64,000 bases of DNA from an uncultured Corynebacterium sp. (GTDB lineage: Bacteria; Actinomycetota; Actinomycetes; Mycobacteriales; Mycobacteriaceae). Below, in pieces: positions 33,974 through 43,147 of the stretch. The translations under genes and the position numbers were made by a program. Location: contig CALUCD010000010.1 of assembly GCA_943914465.1 (NCBI GenBank), positions 8,286 to 72,285 on the forward strand, given 5' to 3'. Numbering within the stretch: position 1 is the stretch's first letter; every line of letters begins with the position of its first letter. The notes beneath the pieces are model-generated. The model was not told where the DNA came from. It was given only the letters and a program-made list of their open reading frames with translations, and did no database searches.

Positions 33974-35833
33974 GTGCGCGCGCCGCGAGCACAAGGGCCA
34001 GCCCAGCACGTGGAGGACTGGCGGAGGGTCAATAGGCTCGGGATTGGGCGAATCACGCTTGTCGTCAGCCTCGGCACTGTGATCAGTCTGAGCGGAATCG
34101 GTCTGAGTGGTTGCGCCGCCAATCCTGGGCCCCCGCCGCTGGTAGACAGTCCGGGGGATAAAACGGTCACTACCACGATGACCCAAACAGCCACCCGGGC
34201 TGTGCGCCCTGAGCAGCCTGCGCCTGATCAGAGCCGCGCCCACGTTCACGTTGGAACAGACCCTGTGCGCAACGGGTTCAATCCCCATCTCCAGGCCGAT
34301 GAGCAAGCTACTGTGCAGACCATCGCCGATTTGGTGTTGCCGAGCGCATTCGTGGATGGTGAGCGAAACCCGGACTTGCTCGTTGCGGCGACGCCGTTGC
34401 CGGCATCTCCGGCTGCGCAGACGGTGCGATACATTATCGCGCCGGAGGCGCAGTGGTCCGACGGCACCCCGATCAGCGGCGCGGATTTTGCCTACCTGTG
34501 GCGCGGGATGCGTTCGACCCCGGGGGCTGTAGATTCCGCTGGATATGACGCGATTGTGGATGTGCGTGTGTCTGGCAACTCTGGAAAGGTCGTTGATGTG
34601 GACTTTGGCACGCCGGTGCGTGAATGGTCGGTATTGTTCACGCATCTTTTGCCATCGCACCTGTTTGACGCAGACGCATCGGACTTTGCTAGCGCGCTGG
34701 CGGAGACGGTGCCCGCATCAGCGGGCAGGTTCACGGTCGTGCGTGTTGACCGCGCACGCAGCACCGTCACCCTCAACCGAAATGACCGGTTTTGGGGGCC
34801 TGAGCCAGCACGGATCGACATTCTCACCCTCCAGGGTCTGCGCACCACCACCCAAGTTGCCGACCAGCTGCGGTCGCGGCAGCTCGCGTTCGTGGACCGG
34901 GTCCCCGATGAGACCACCCGGCGCGTGATCAGTCTTGTGCCTGAGACCCAGGTGCGAACACTGACTGGGCCGCGCACGCTCGGTGTCACCGTATCCACCA
35001 ATGTGCCGCCTGCTGCGCGCCGAGAGCTTTCGCAGCTTGTCGACGCCCCGCTGCTCGCCCCCATCGCCACCGGGCGCTCCACAGATCTTGAGCTGCCCGA
35101 AACGCCCGCACCTACTGGGCGGCTGGCGGCGCCGAGTGCGCCCGAATCGGCAGCCGCCGAAGGGCAGGCAGCAAGAAGCACTGTGGTGCCCAACGCAGCG
35201 GAGACTGAGTCAACTGAAGCAGTTGACACGGTTGACACGGTTGCCCCGGTTGAAACGAGTGCCGGTTTGGCAGCATTTCTAGCAGCACGGGGAGTGTTGC
35301 GCGTTGCGGCGGATGCCTCGGACCCTGCGGCTGGTGCGGCGGCCCGGTCCCTGGTCGACATACTCAATCGCGAGCAGGTTCCGGCCGAAGTGGTGTCCAC
35401 TGACACGGCCTCGATTATGTCCAAGGGGTTGCCAAGTGGGGAGATCGATCTGGTTGTGCACTGGCGGTTAGACGATGAGACGAGTACGTCGGTCGCGGGC
35501 CGTGCCGCTTGCTCGCCGCACGCCTTTCGCGCAGCCAACATCTCCGGTTACTGCAACGCTGAAACGGAAGCGCTAGCGAGCGCGGTGTTGGAGGGCACCG
35601 TCTCCGCTGCAGAAGGTGCCCGCGTACTGGCGCAGGTTGAAGCTGAGGAGGCACTATGGATCCCGATAGTGAAAGAGACGCGCCTTTTTGCGCTGGGCAC
35701 CGGCATCGTAGGCCCAGACGAAGACCTCATGCGATGGACTGAAGGTCTCGCCTCGGCTCCGCGTTGGCGGATTGCAGACAACGAGGCTGCGATGAGTTCT
35801 ACACCCACTGTGGGAAGAGAGGCGCCCCAATGA
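33974..35833 (+). CDS. lpqW: LpqW-like ABC-family substrate-binding lipoprotein
   Basis: A 619-residue lipoprotein. A 40-residue basic N-terminus precedes a hydrophobic segment and the lipobox LSGC (about residue 46). The SBP_bac_5 fold shows EAQWSDGTPISGADFAYLWRG and LFTHLLPSHLFD. The middle (about 370-430) is a low-complexity insert rich in Ala, Pro, Glu, Thr and Val, with VDTVDTVAPVE encoded by a 9-base repeat. Mycobacterial LpqW steers lipoarabinomannan synthesis rather than peptide uptake; the position between typA and mshB supports that orthology. GTG start is probable. Confidence 0.8.
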   Translation: MRAPRAQGPAQHVEDWRRVNRLGIGRITLVVSLGTVISLSGIGLSGCAANPGPPPLVDSPGDKTVTTTMTQTATRAVRPEQPAPDQSRAHVHVGTDPVRNGFNPHLQADEQATVQTIADLVLPSAFVDGERNPDLLVAATPLPASPAAQTVRYIIAPEAQWSDGTPISGADFAYLWRGMRSTPGAVDSAGYDAIVDVRVSGNSGKVVDVDFGTPVREWSVLFTHLLPSHLFDADASDFASALAETVPASAGRFTVVRVDRARSTVTLNRNDRFWGPEPARIDILTLQGLRTTTQVADQLRSRQLAFVDRVPDETTRRVISLVPETQVRTLTGPRTLGVTVSTNVPPAARRELSQLVDAPLLAPIATGRSTDLELPETPAPTGRLAAPSAPESAAAEGQAARSTVVPNAAETESTEAVDTVDTVAPVETSAGLAAFLAARGVLRVAADASDPAAGAAARSLVDILNREQVPAEVVSTDTASIMSKGLPSGEIDLVVHWRLDDETSTSVAGRAACSPHAFRAANISGYCNAETEALASAVLEGTVSAAEGARVLAQVEAEEALWIPIVKETRLFALGTGIVGPDEDLMRWTEGLASAPRWRIADNEAAMSSTPTVGREAPQ

Positions 35834-36714
35834 TGAACGCACAACCCGCTCACCGCGACCTTGTCGGCTACCGTGTCGTAGCGGTCCATGCCCACCCCGA
35901 CGACGAAGCGATTACCACCGGCGGCACTCTCGCTGATCTCACCGCCCGAGGAGCAGATGTGTGCGTGGTTACCTGCACACTCGGTGAACAAGGCGAGGTC
36001 ATCGGTGAGACCTACCAGCACCTGGTGGCCGACGACGCTGATCAGCTCGGAGGATTTCGCATCGGCGAACTTCAGCAATCACTGGCCAGTCTCGGAGCCC
36101 GGGGAGTATTCCTGGGCGGGGCTGGGCGCTTTCGCGATAGCGGCATGGCTGGTTCAGCATCCAGCACGCACCCGCGGGCGTTCATCAACTCGGGCCTTAC
36201 CGCGGTGCAGTTGTTGGCTGATGTGTTCCGGGCCGAGCAGCCGCACCTGGTGATTACGTACGGCCCGGACGGTGGGTATGGCCACCCAGATCACATTCAT
36301 GCCCATGAAATCACCCACGCGGCTGCCAACCTTGTCGGCGTGCCCCGCATCCTGTGGACGGTGCGGCTAGCACACGAAACCGAGCAGCTCATGCCGAAAC
36401 AGTCCCCGCACGGCTGGCGGCTACCAGAACCTGGCGAACTCGACGGCGTTGAAACATCCGACGTCACCGTCGCGTTAAACGATCACGCCTACACGGCAAA
36501 GATCAACGCAATGCGGGCGCACGCGACGCAGCTGTGGATTGCGGACGGGCAGATCACTGCCACGAACCCGCACGCGGTGCTGGGCTCTGGGCCCGTTGTT
36601 TACTACGCACTGTCTAACCTGATTACGCAACCGATCCAACGGGTCGAGCACTACCAACTCGGCGGGGGCGCACCAATCACGGACTCGGACGGCGGCGTAC
36701 TGAGCGGGCTGTAA
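35830..36714 (+). CDS. mshB: MshB, mycothiol biosynthesis deacetylase
   Basis: A 294-residue Zn-dependent LmbE-like deacetylase. The metal motif is HAHPDDEAITTGG near residue 20, and the second metal histidine lies in GGYGHPDHIHAHEI. It removes acetate from N-acetyl-glucosaminyl-inositol, the second committed step to mycothiol, the actinobacterial thiol. ATGA overlap with the lpqW stop. Confidence 0.94.
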   Translation: MMNAQPAHRDLVGYRVVAVHAHPDDEAITTGGTLADLTARGADVCVVTCTLGEQGEVIGETYQHLVADDADQLGGFRIGELQQSLASLGARGVFLGGAGRFRDSGMAGSASSTHPRAFINSGLTAVQLLADVFRAEQPHLVITYGPDGGYGHPDHIHAHEITHAAANLVGVPRILWTVRLAHETEQLMPKQSPHGWRLPEPGELDGVETSDVTVALNDHAYTAKINAMRAHATQLWIADGQITATNPHAVLGSGPVVYYALSNLITQPIQRVEHYQLGGGAPITDSDGGVLSGL

Positions 36715-36717
36715 ACG

Positions 36718-37086
36718 GTGGCAGCACCAGCTGTGCGGCAAGATTTCACCTGCGGGGAGGTCGTGCATGCATTCGTCTGGCTAAGTCTGTTTGCAGTGCT
36801 GTCTGCTTTGCTTGAGGTGGCCTATTTAGGTTGCCCGTTGGCCTGGGCCGCGGCGTTTGGTTTCAACGCAGTACTGACCAAAACAGCGAAATTATGGGCC
36901 CGCACGCTGCTTGCGCGGTGCATCCCGCTTGCTAGCTGGGCGGTGGGGGTGATCCTTGCACGGTGGGCTGTTCCCGGTGCTGATCAACAGTTGGTGTTAG
37001 ACAGCCCCGCCACCGCGGCGCTCGTTGTCGCCGGGGTCGTCGGCGGGGTTCGCCCGCTGCGAGTTTGCCCGGTGGGGAGGCGGTAG
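36718..37086 (+). CDS. small integral membrane protein next to mshB
   Basis: A 122-residue protein with about four hydrophobic segments (FVWLSLFAVLSALLEVAYLG, AWAAAFGFNAVL, LASWAVGVILARW, AALVVAGVVGGV) and a basic C-terminus. It begins with GTG three bases after the mshB stop. A small membrane protein sits in a similar place in mycobacteria. Function unknown. Confidence 0.72.
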   Translation: MAAPAVRQDFTCGEVVHAFVWLSLFAVLSALLEVAYLGCPLAWAAAFGFNAVLTKTAKLWARTLLARCIPLASWAVGVILARWAVPGADQQLVLDSPATAALVVAGVVGGVRPLRVCPVGRR

Positions 37087-37103
37087 TGCCATACTTGAGA
37101 GCT

Positions 37104-37427
37104 ATGACTTACGTAATTGCTCAACCCTGCGTCGATGTGCTGGACCGCTCCTGCGTTGAGGAGTGCCCCGTGGACTGCATCTACGAGGGCAAGCGCATGC
37201 TCTACATTCACCCCGACGAGTGTGTGGATTGCGGAGCATGTGAGCCTGCTTGCCCGGTTGAGGCTATCTTCTATGAAGATGACCTTCCCGACGAGTGGAG
37301 TGAGTACTACGATGTTAATGTCGGCTTCTTTGATGATCTCGGCTCACCGGGTGGGGCTGCCAAGACCGGCCCCCAGGACTTTGATCACCCATTTGTTGCG
37401 GCACTGCCACCGCAGAATCAGGAGTAA
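37104..37427 (+). CDS. fdxC: FdxC-type seven-iron ferredoxin
   Basis: A 107-residue ferredoxin. The N-terminal half carries CVDVLDRSCVEECPVDC, a [3Fe-4S] pattern in which the usual second cysteine position is occupied by a non-Cys stretch, and CVDCGACEPACPVEA for the [4Fe-4S] cluster. The C-terminal 40 residues are acidic. It is an electron donor, possibly to cytochrome P450 or oxidoreductase partners. It starts at ATG 37104, four bases before dapC in the same run. Confidence 0.93.
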   Translation: MTYVIAQPCVDVLDRSCVEECPVDCIYEGKRMLYIHPDECVDCGACEPACPVEAIFYEDDLPDEWSEYYDVNVGFFDDLGSPGGAAKTGPQDFDHPFVAALPPQNQE

Positions 37428-37430
37428 TCT

Positions 37431-38525
37431 ATGGCGCGCGCACCACTGGGCGCCGTGTTGCCCGATTTTCCGTGGGACACCATCGCCGATGTGAAGGCAA
37501 CCGCAGCAGCGCATCCAGGCGGACTCATTGACTTGTCGGTGGGCACCCCGATTGACCCGGTCGCCCCTTCGATCCAACTCGCGCTTGCGGAGCATGCCGA
37601 GGAGCCCGGATATCCTCAGACGATGGGGTCGCCGCAGTTGCGGCAGGCGCTCGTTGAAGCAACGCAGCGACGCTTCGGTGCTGCCGGTTTGAACGAGCAG
37701 TCCGTGCTTCCGGTTATTGGCACGAAAGAAGCAATTGCTTGGCTGCCAACCGTGCTGGGAATGCGCGGATCTACCGTGGTCATCCCTGAGGTGGCGTACC
37801 CGACCTACGAGGTGGGGGCGCTTCTTGCCGAGGCGACAATTGTGCGTTCGGATGAACCGGTCGACGGGGCTGATCTGGTCTTTCTCAACTCGCCGTCCAA
37901 CCCGACGGGTCGGGTCTTAGGTGCTGCTGACTTGAAGCAGTGGGTGGAGTATTCCCGTGATACCGGAGCGATCATCGCCTCAGATGAGTGCTACATGTAC
38001 CTCGGTTGGTCGCAGCACGGTGTTTCCATCCTCGACCCGGAGGTCACCGGCGGGGATAACACGGGGCTCCTCGCTATCCACTCGTTGTCAAAGACGTCGA
38101 ACCTCGCTTCCTACCGCGCAGGCTGGATCGCTGGTGATGCAAAACTCGTGCAGGAGCTCTTGCTGGTGCGCAAGCACGCCGGGCTGATGGTTCCTGGCCC
38201 TATCCAGCACGCGATGGTCGCGGCGTTAAATGATGACACGCATGAGCAGCTTCAAAAATCGCTGTACGCGAATCGCCGGTTGGTGCTGCTCAAAGCGCTT
38301 ACGGAAGCCGGTTTTACCGTTGATCATTCAGAGGCTGGCCTTTACCTCTGGGCGCGGCGCGAGGGGCTAGACGGACGAGGCAGCCTTGATTGGTTGGCAG
38401 AGCGGGGAATTCTGGGAGCACCGGGTGATTTCTACGGCCCAGCAGGCGCGGGGCATGTCCGCGTCGGGTTAACTGCAGCCGATGACCGCGTCGCGGAGGC
38501 CGCGCGGCGCATTACTGCCCAATGA
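37431..38525 (+). CDS. dapC: DapC, N-succinyldiaminopimelate aminotransferase
   Basis: A 364-residue fold-type I PLP enzyme. The PLP lysine lies in SLSKTSNLASYRAGW; other marks are FLNSPSNPTGRV and IASDECYMYLGW. It converts N-succinyl-2-amino-6-ketopimelate to N-succinyl-LL-DAP, step three of the succinylase branch to meso-DAP and lysine. It follows fdxC by three bases and overlaps gtrA by four. Confidence 0.92.
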   Translation: MARAPLGAVLPDFPWDTIADVKATAAAHPGGLIDLSVGTPIDPVAPSIQLALAEHAEEPGYPQTMGSPQLRQALVEATQRRFGAAGLNEQSVLPVIGTKEAIAWLPTVLGMRGSTVVIPEVAYPTYEVGALLAEATIVRSDEPVDGADLVFLNSPSNPTGRVLGAADLKQWVEYSRDTGAIIASDECYMYLGWSQHGVSILDPEVTGGDNTGLLAIHSLSKTSNLASYRAGWIAGDAKLVQELLLVRKHAGLMVPGPIQHAMVAALNDDTHEQLQKSLYANRRLVLLKALTEAGFTVDHSEAGLYLWARREGLDGRGSLDWLAERGILGAPGDFYGPAGAGHVRVGLTAADDRVAEAARRITAQ

Positions 38526-39175
38526 CGCCGCCCCCTGCCAGCTCTGCCCACTCTGCGCATCGCGCCCACCCCGCGCAGCCCGGTGCGAGCACCGCAGTGG
38601 CGACAAGTGCGGCCGCGCCACGCTCTGTTGGAACCACCCGCGCCCACCGGCTTGTCGCGGGCGCCCAGCAGTTCCTCAAATTCGGTGTGGTTGGTGGCTC
38701 CGGGGTGCTCGTGAACCTAGCGGTCTTTTACCTCTGCAAGAAGCTGTTGGACTCCGGTATCGGTATCCACGAGTCAGACGTGTTTTTCAATCTGTTCGGC
38801 ACACGCTTCAACGTGCGCTGGTACCACGTGCTTTCCACAATCGCGTTTGTGGTAGCGAACACGTGGAACTACCAACTCAACCGGTCCTGGACGTTTCGTG
38901 GCGTCAATACGCGGTCGTGGCTGCGCGGTTACCTTCCGTTTCTGGCTACGGGGCTGATCGCGTTTGTGGTTTCACTGACCTGCATGACGCTGCTCATGAA
39001 CCCGAAATCGCCGGTGGGGTTGCCAGGTGACGTGTTCGATGACTCGTCAGGATTTCGAACCAAGTCGTACTGGGCTCAGGCGATTTCAACGCTGGTGGCG
39101 ATGCCGGTGAACTTCGGCATCAACAAGGTGTGGACCTTCGGCAGGCCAAAGGTTGTTCCGGTCACCGCCGACTAA
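38522..39175 (+). CDS. GtrA-family membrane protein
   Basis: A 217-residue protein. An Ala/Ser-rich 40-residue lead is followed by four helices of the GtrA family (FLKFGVVGGSGVLVNLAVFY, STIAFVVANTWNYQLNRSWTF, LPFLATGLIAFVVSLTCM, AISTLVAMPVNFGINKVWTF). NYQLNRSWTF and NFGINKVWTF are the family repeats. GtrA proteins help move lipid-linked sugars in cell-envelope glycosylation. ATGA overlap with dapC. Confidence 0.9.
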   Translation: MTPPPASSAHSAHRAHPAQPGASTAVATSAAAPRSVGTTRAHRLVAGAQQFLKFGVVGGSGVLVNLAVFYLCKKLLDSGIGIHESDVFFNLFGTRFNVRWYHVLSTIAFVVANTWNYQLNRSWTFRGVNTRSWLRGYLPFLATGLIAFVVSLTCMTLLMNPKSPVGLPGDVFDDSSGFRTKSYWAQAISTLVAMPVNFGINKVWTFGRPKVVPVTAD

Positions 39176-39205
39176 GGCGCTGAGGACGTTGGCGCTGAGT
39201 ACGTT
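39176..39205. repeat. 15-bp tandem duplication
   Basis: GGCGCTGAGGACGTT is followed directly by GGCGCTGAGTACGTT (14 of 15 identical), between the gtrA stop and dapD. Confidence 0.85.
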
Positions 39206-39258
39206 CGACTGGCGCCGCGTGCACCCAGGGTAAGGCTGGGAGTAGGCCCGCGCTTCGA

Positions 39259-40257
39259 TTAGTTGGCGTGAAGGGCTTCGTTGAGCTCGATGCCCTTGGC
39301 GGGCACCACCTCGATGGCGCCGGTGAGTGAGTTGCGGCGGAACTGCAGCCCGTTCTTGCCTGACAGTTCAAGAGCTTTCACGGTTGCCCCAGTGTCGTAC
39401 CCCAGGGCGTTGGCCACAACATCGCTCACCACTACCTTGGAGCTGGCAGTGACGTACAAACCAGCTTCGACAACGCAGTCGTCTCCAAGAGAAATACCAA
39501 CGCCAGCGTTCGCGCCGAGCAGGCACCGCTCGCCAAGCGAAATCGTCTCTTTGCCGCCGCCAGACAGCGTGCCCATGATCGATGCACCGCCGCCAATGTC
39601 AGTGCCGTCTCCAACAACCACACCGGCAGAGATACGACCCTCAACCATGGATGCGCCGAGGGTGCCTGCGTTGAAGTTCACAAACCCTTCGTGCATGACT
39701 GTGGTGCCTTCAGCGAGGTGGGCGCCGAGACGGACGCGATCAGCGTCACCGATGCGCACACCAGACGGAACAACGTAATCCACCATGCGGGGGAATTTGT
39801 CTACGGACGAGACCACCACCGGGCCTTTGGTGCTCAGGCGGCCGCGAGTCATCTGGAAATCCGCAACGGCGCAGGGGCCATAGTTGGTCCACACGACGTT
39901 GGCCAGCAGACCAAAGACCCCGTCCATGTTCGCGCCGTGGGGTGGGATGAGGCGGTGCGACAGGAGGTGGAGGCGCAGGTAGACATCGTATGCGTCGATG
40001 GCGGGCTGGCTGAGATCCGCGATGGTGGTTGCTACCGGAACGCGGGCAACGCCCCGGTCTTCATCCGGGCCGACGAGGTGAGCAAAGCGTTCGTCGGCCT
40101 CCTCCAGGCGCTTCGTTCCGGTCTCGAGTGCGGAGCCGGGGGACGCTGCCGTCCCGAGGGTTGGTGCTGGGTACCAGACGTCGAGCACGGTTCCGTCGTG
40201 CGTCACGGTGGCGAGGCCTCGGGCGGATGCGGAAGTGGTGGAGGTCGGAGAACTCAT
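39259..40257 (-). CDS. dapD: DapD, tetrahydrodipicolinate N-succinyltransferase
   Basis: A 332-residue left-handed beta-helix acyltransferase of the actinobacterial type. The catalytic glutamate region is TVMHEGFVNFNAGTLGASM, and the succinyl-CoA/substrate loop MGTLSGGGKETISLGE and GANAGVGISLGDD are intact. It makes N-succinyl-2-amino-6-ketopimelate, substrate of DapC. The ATG at 40257 has AAGGTG at good spacing; the frame opens three codons earlier from a GTG. It lies 22 bases after the second permease gene and closes a four-gene minus-strand run. Confidence 0.92.
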   Translation of the reverse strand: MSSPTSTTSASARGLATVTHDGTVLDVWYPAPTLGTAASPGSALETGTKRLEEADERFAHLVGPDEDRGVARVPVATTIADLSQPAIDAYDVYLRLHLLSHRLIPPHGANMDGVFGLLANVVWTNYGPCAVADFQMTRGRLSTKGPVVVSSVDKFPRMVDYVVPSGVRIGDADRVRLGAHLAEGTTVMHEGFVNFNAGTLGASMVEGRISAGVVVGDGTDIGGGASIMGTLSGGGKETISLGERCLLGANAGVGISLGDDCVVEAGLYVTASSKVVVSDVVANALGYDTGATVKALELSGKNGLQFRRNSLTGAIEVVPAKGIELNEALHAN

Positions 40258-40279
40258 GCCAGCCACCTTAGAGCATCAG

Positions 40280-41659
40280 CTACGCCCCGGCAGACTCTGT
40301 GACAGACGCAGCAGCGCGGTTCCGAGTCAACAATGACAACCCGATCAAGACGGCCGCAAGGATGGTGACGGAGATGACTTGAGCGCGCGCGGAGGCGTCG
40401 AAAAGCATGAGCACAACGAGTCCGCATAGGGCGGCAAGGGTTGCCCACGGCACCCAGGTCGAACCACGTACTTCCACTGCGGAATGCTGGATGTGGGGCT
40501 TGAGCTTGATGTAGCTCAGGGTGATCATGATCCAGGTGACAATGAGGCAGCCGCCGGTTGCGTTCATGATGAAGTCGATCATCCCCGGCGGGTTCCACCA
40601 CTGCAAACCCACAGCGACGAATGCGAAGAAAACGGATACGAGCACGGAGTTGATCGGCGCGGCGTTGGAGTTTGTGGCGGCCATCCAGCGCGGTGCGTCA
40701 CCCTCCAGCGCTTGCTGGTAGGCAAGCCTGGATGTGCCGTAGATCTGCGCGTTGAGGGCAGACAGCAGCGCGAGCACGATGACTGCCTCCATGAAACCGG
40801 CTGCGCCGGGGAGGTTGGCCATGGTGAGCACTTGGGTGAAAGGGGAGTCAGCGGCGGTGTCCGCAGCGTCGATCTGCGCGTAGGGCAGCAGCAGAATGAT
40901 CACAATGACTGAGCCGACGTAGAACAGCGCGATGCGCCAAATGATGGAATTGACCGCAGATTTGACGGATTGGGCGGGGTTCTCAGACTCGGCCGCGGCG
41001 ATGGTCACCACTTCAATGCCTCCGAATGCGAATGCGACGGCAAGCAGGCCTGCGGCTATCCCGGTGATGCCGTTGGGAGCGAATCCGCTTTCGCGGACGT
41101 TGCTGAATCCAACAAAACCGTGTTGCGGCAACAGCCCGAGCCACAGCAAGACCCCAATGATCAAAAACCCGATGATGACAGCGATTTTGATCATAGCGAA
41201 CCAGTACTCAAACTCGCCGAAGCGCTTGACTTGAGCGAGGTTAGCGGTCGTGAGGATGGACACTGCGACAAGAGCGGGGATCCATGGTGCAACACCGAAC
41301 CAGCTAGCCATGATCGCGGATGCACCCGTGATTTCTGCGCCGCACGCCATGATGAGCAAAAACCAGTAAATCCAGCCCAAAAGGAATCCCGCCCAGTGGC
41401 CGAATGCCTGACGGCCGTAGGTAGCGAATGAGCCTGAGGAGGGTCGGGCTGCGGCCATCTCACCGAGCATCCGCATCACGGAGATGACGATGGCGCCGGC
41501 GATAACGTAGGCAATCAGGATTGCGGGTCCGGCGGCGCGGATGCCTACGCCGACACCTAGAAAGAGCCCTGCGCCCACCGCGGTGCCAAGGCCCATGAGG
41601 GTGAGGTGGCGCGACTTCAGGCCGTTGCGGAGCTGGGAGGCGGAATCGTGTGTGCTCAT
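40280..41659 (-). CDS. amino-acid permease of the APC superfamily (second of a tandem pair)
   Basis: A 459-residue transporter with twelve helices. The first helix has LMGLGTAVGAGLFLGVGVGI with the conserved G-x-G break, AARPSSGSF follows, and the central FAFGGIEVVTIAAAES is the APC signature. It imports or exchanges amino acids. The ATG at 41659 overlaps the stop of its upstream paralogue (ATGA); a longer open frame to 41950 is the opposite reading of that gene. Visible identity with the neighbour is high along the whole length, so this is a tandem duplication. Confidence 0.9.
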   Translation of the reverse strand: MSTHDSASQLRNGLKSRHLTLMGLGTAVGAGLFLGVGVGIRAAGPAILIAYVIAGAIVISVMRMLGEMAAARPSSGSFATYGRQAFGHWAGFLLGWIYWFLLIMACGAEITGASAIMASWFGVAPWIPALVAVSILTTANLAQVKRFGEFEYWFAMIKIAVIIGFLIIGVLLWLGLLPQHGFVGFSNVRESGFAPNGITGIAAGLLAVAFAFGGIEVVTIAAAESENPAQSVKSAVNSIIWRIALFYVGSVIVIILLLPYAQIDAADTAADSPFTQVLTMANLPGAAGFMEAVIVLALLSALNAQIYGTSRLAYQQALEGDAPRWMAATNSNAAPINSVLVSVFFAFVAVGLQWWNPPGMIDFIMNATGGCLIVTWIMITLSYIKLKPHIQHSAVEVRGSTWVPWATLAALCGLVVLMLFDASARAQVISVTILAAVLIGLSLLTRNRAAASVTESAGA

Positions 41660-43110
41660 CGGGGCGTCCTCGTTGTGGCAGCGCGTTGGTTCGCGGATGC
41701 GGTGTACCGGGTCCACATGACGGCTGACAGTGCAATCACTCCGACGACGACGGCGACGGCAAAGACCTGGAAGCGGCCATCCGGGTTGGTGAGCATGAGC
41801 ACGATGAGGCCCGCGATGAGAACAATCGTTGCCCACGGCAGCGCATTCGGTGCCCACATGCGTACCTGTGTGATCTCGCCCGTGGCAACAAGCTGCGGGT
41901 GGAGTTTGATAAATGACAGCGCGATAGCCAGCCACACAACGACGAGGCAACCGCCGACCGCATTGAGAAGAAACGCGAGCAGACCAGGCGGGTTCCAGTA
42001 CTGCAACCCAACTGCGGCAAGGCCGAAAACAACGGAGACGATGACGGCGCGCAGGGGGACCCCGCGGGTGTCGGTGGTTGCAAACGTGCGCGGTGCATCG
42101 CCGCGAGTCGCCAGGGAGTGCAGGAATCGCGAAGATCCGTAGATCTGGGTGTTGCAGGCAGACAAGAGCGCCACCACAATGACTGCCTCCATGATGCCAA
42201 CCGCGCCCGGGATGTCCGCGAGCCTCAGTACGGCGGTGAACGGAGATTCCGAGGCGTCGTTGGCCCCGCCGATTTGGTCAAACGGTAAAAGCAGCACGAT
42301 GAGGAGTACGGAGCCGATGTAGAAGACACTGATGCGCCAGATAATGGTGCGGATGGCCGAGTGCACCGCCACCTCGGGGTCTTCTGACTCCGCGGCAGCG
42401 ATGGTCACCAGTTCGATGCCGCCGAACGCGAACGCGACCGCAAGTAGGGCGGTGGCCACGCCACCCCACCCGTTGGGCATGAACCCAACATCGGCGACAT
42501 TGTGCAGCCCGACGAAGCTGGTACCCGGCAGCACGCCCAGCCACAGCAGGATTCCAAGGATTAAAAACGCGACGATGACGAGCACCTTGATGAGTGCGAA
42601 CCAGAACTCGAATTCGCCATAATTTTTCACCGCCGCGAAGTTGATCAGGGTGAAGACCCCGATGGCCAGCAGCGCCGGGATCCATGGCGAAACTCCGAAC
42701 CAGGCTGCGATGATGGCAGACGCACCAGTGATCTCCACCGCCATGATCATGACCATCATGAACCAGTACAGCCAGCCGATCGTGAACCCCGCCCACGGTC
42801 CGAAGGCCTGCTCGGCGTAGGTAGAAAATGCCCCGGAGGAGGGTCGGGCGGCCACCATTTCTGCAAGCATTTGCATAATGCATACCGTGATCGCGCCGGC
42901 AATGAGGTACGCCAAAAGCACTGCGGGACCCGCAGCCGAGATGCCAACACCGGTGCCTAAAAAGAGCCCGGCGCCGATGGCTGACCCTAACCCCATCATG
43001 GTGAGGTGACGGGTTTTCAGCCCGCGGCCTAAAGCGGTTTCTGCAGAGGTATGTGCACTCGCCTCGCCGCGGGGTGGGGGTGCGGGATCAGCAGGGGCGG
43101 AGAAAGACAT
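41656..43110 (-). CDS. amino-acid permease of the APC superfamily (first of a tandem pair)
   Basis: A 484-residue, twelve-helix paralogue of the next gene: MGLGSAIGAGLFLGTGVGI, AARPSSGAFSTYAEQAFG, FAFGGIELVTIAAAES and the same FGVSPWIPALLA region. Its substrate is unknown; members move neutral amino acids, GABA or proline. It lies 37 bases after the dapD paralogue on the same strand, so the two permeases sit between two dapD-like genes. Confidence 0.9.
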   Translation of the reverse strand: MSFSAPADPAPPPRGEASAHTSAETALGRGLKTRHLTMMGLGSAIGAGLFLGTGVGISAAGPAVLLAYLIAGAITVCIMQMLAEMVAARPSSGAFSTYAEQAFGPWAGFTIGWLYWFMMVMIMAVEITGASAIIAAWFGVSPWIPALLAIGVFTLINFAAVKNYGEFEFWFALIKVLVIVAFLILGILLWLGVLPGTSFVGLHNVADVGFMPNGWGGVATALLAVAFAFGGIELVTIAAAESEDPEVAVHSAIRTIIWRISVFYIGSVLLIVLLLPFDQIGGANDASESPFTAVLRLADIPGAVGIMEAVIVVALLSACNTQIYGSSRFLHSLATRGDAPRTFATTDTRGVPLRAVIVSVVFGLAAVGLQYWNPPGLLAFLLNAVGGCLVVVWLAIALSFIKLHPQLVATGEITQVRMWAPNALPWATIVLIAGLIVLMLTNPDGRFQVFAVAVVVGVIALSAVMWTRYTASANQRAATTRTPR

Positions 43111-43147
43111 ACCGGTATGTTAAACAGGGCTGCGTGTATGGACTGAG

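Noticed and set aside
33539..34660. 373-residue minus-strand frame across typA and lpqW
   Set aside because: Overlaps two confident genes on the other strand and shows no family features.
39176..39205. 15-bp tandem duplication as a regulatory iteron
   Set aside because: Only two copies, between convergent stop codons, without symmetry; more likely a simple slip.
41660..41950. N-terminal extension of the second permease to 41950
   Set aside because: The added sequence is a different frame of the first permease gene; the conserved helix 1 follows the ATG at 41659.
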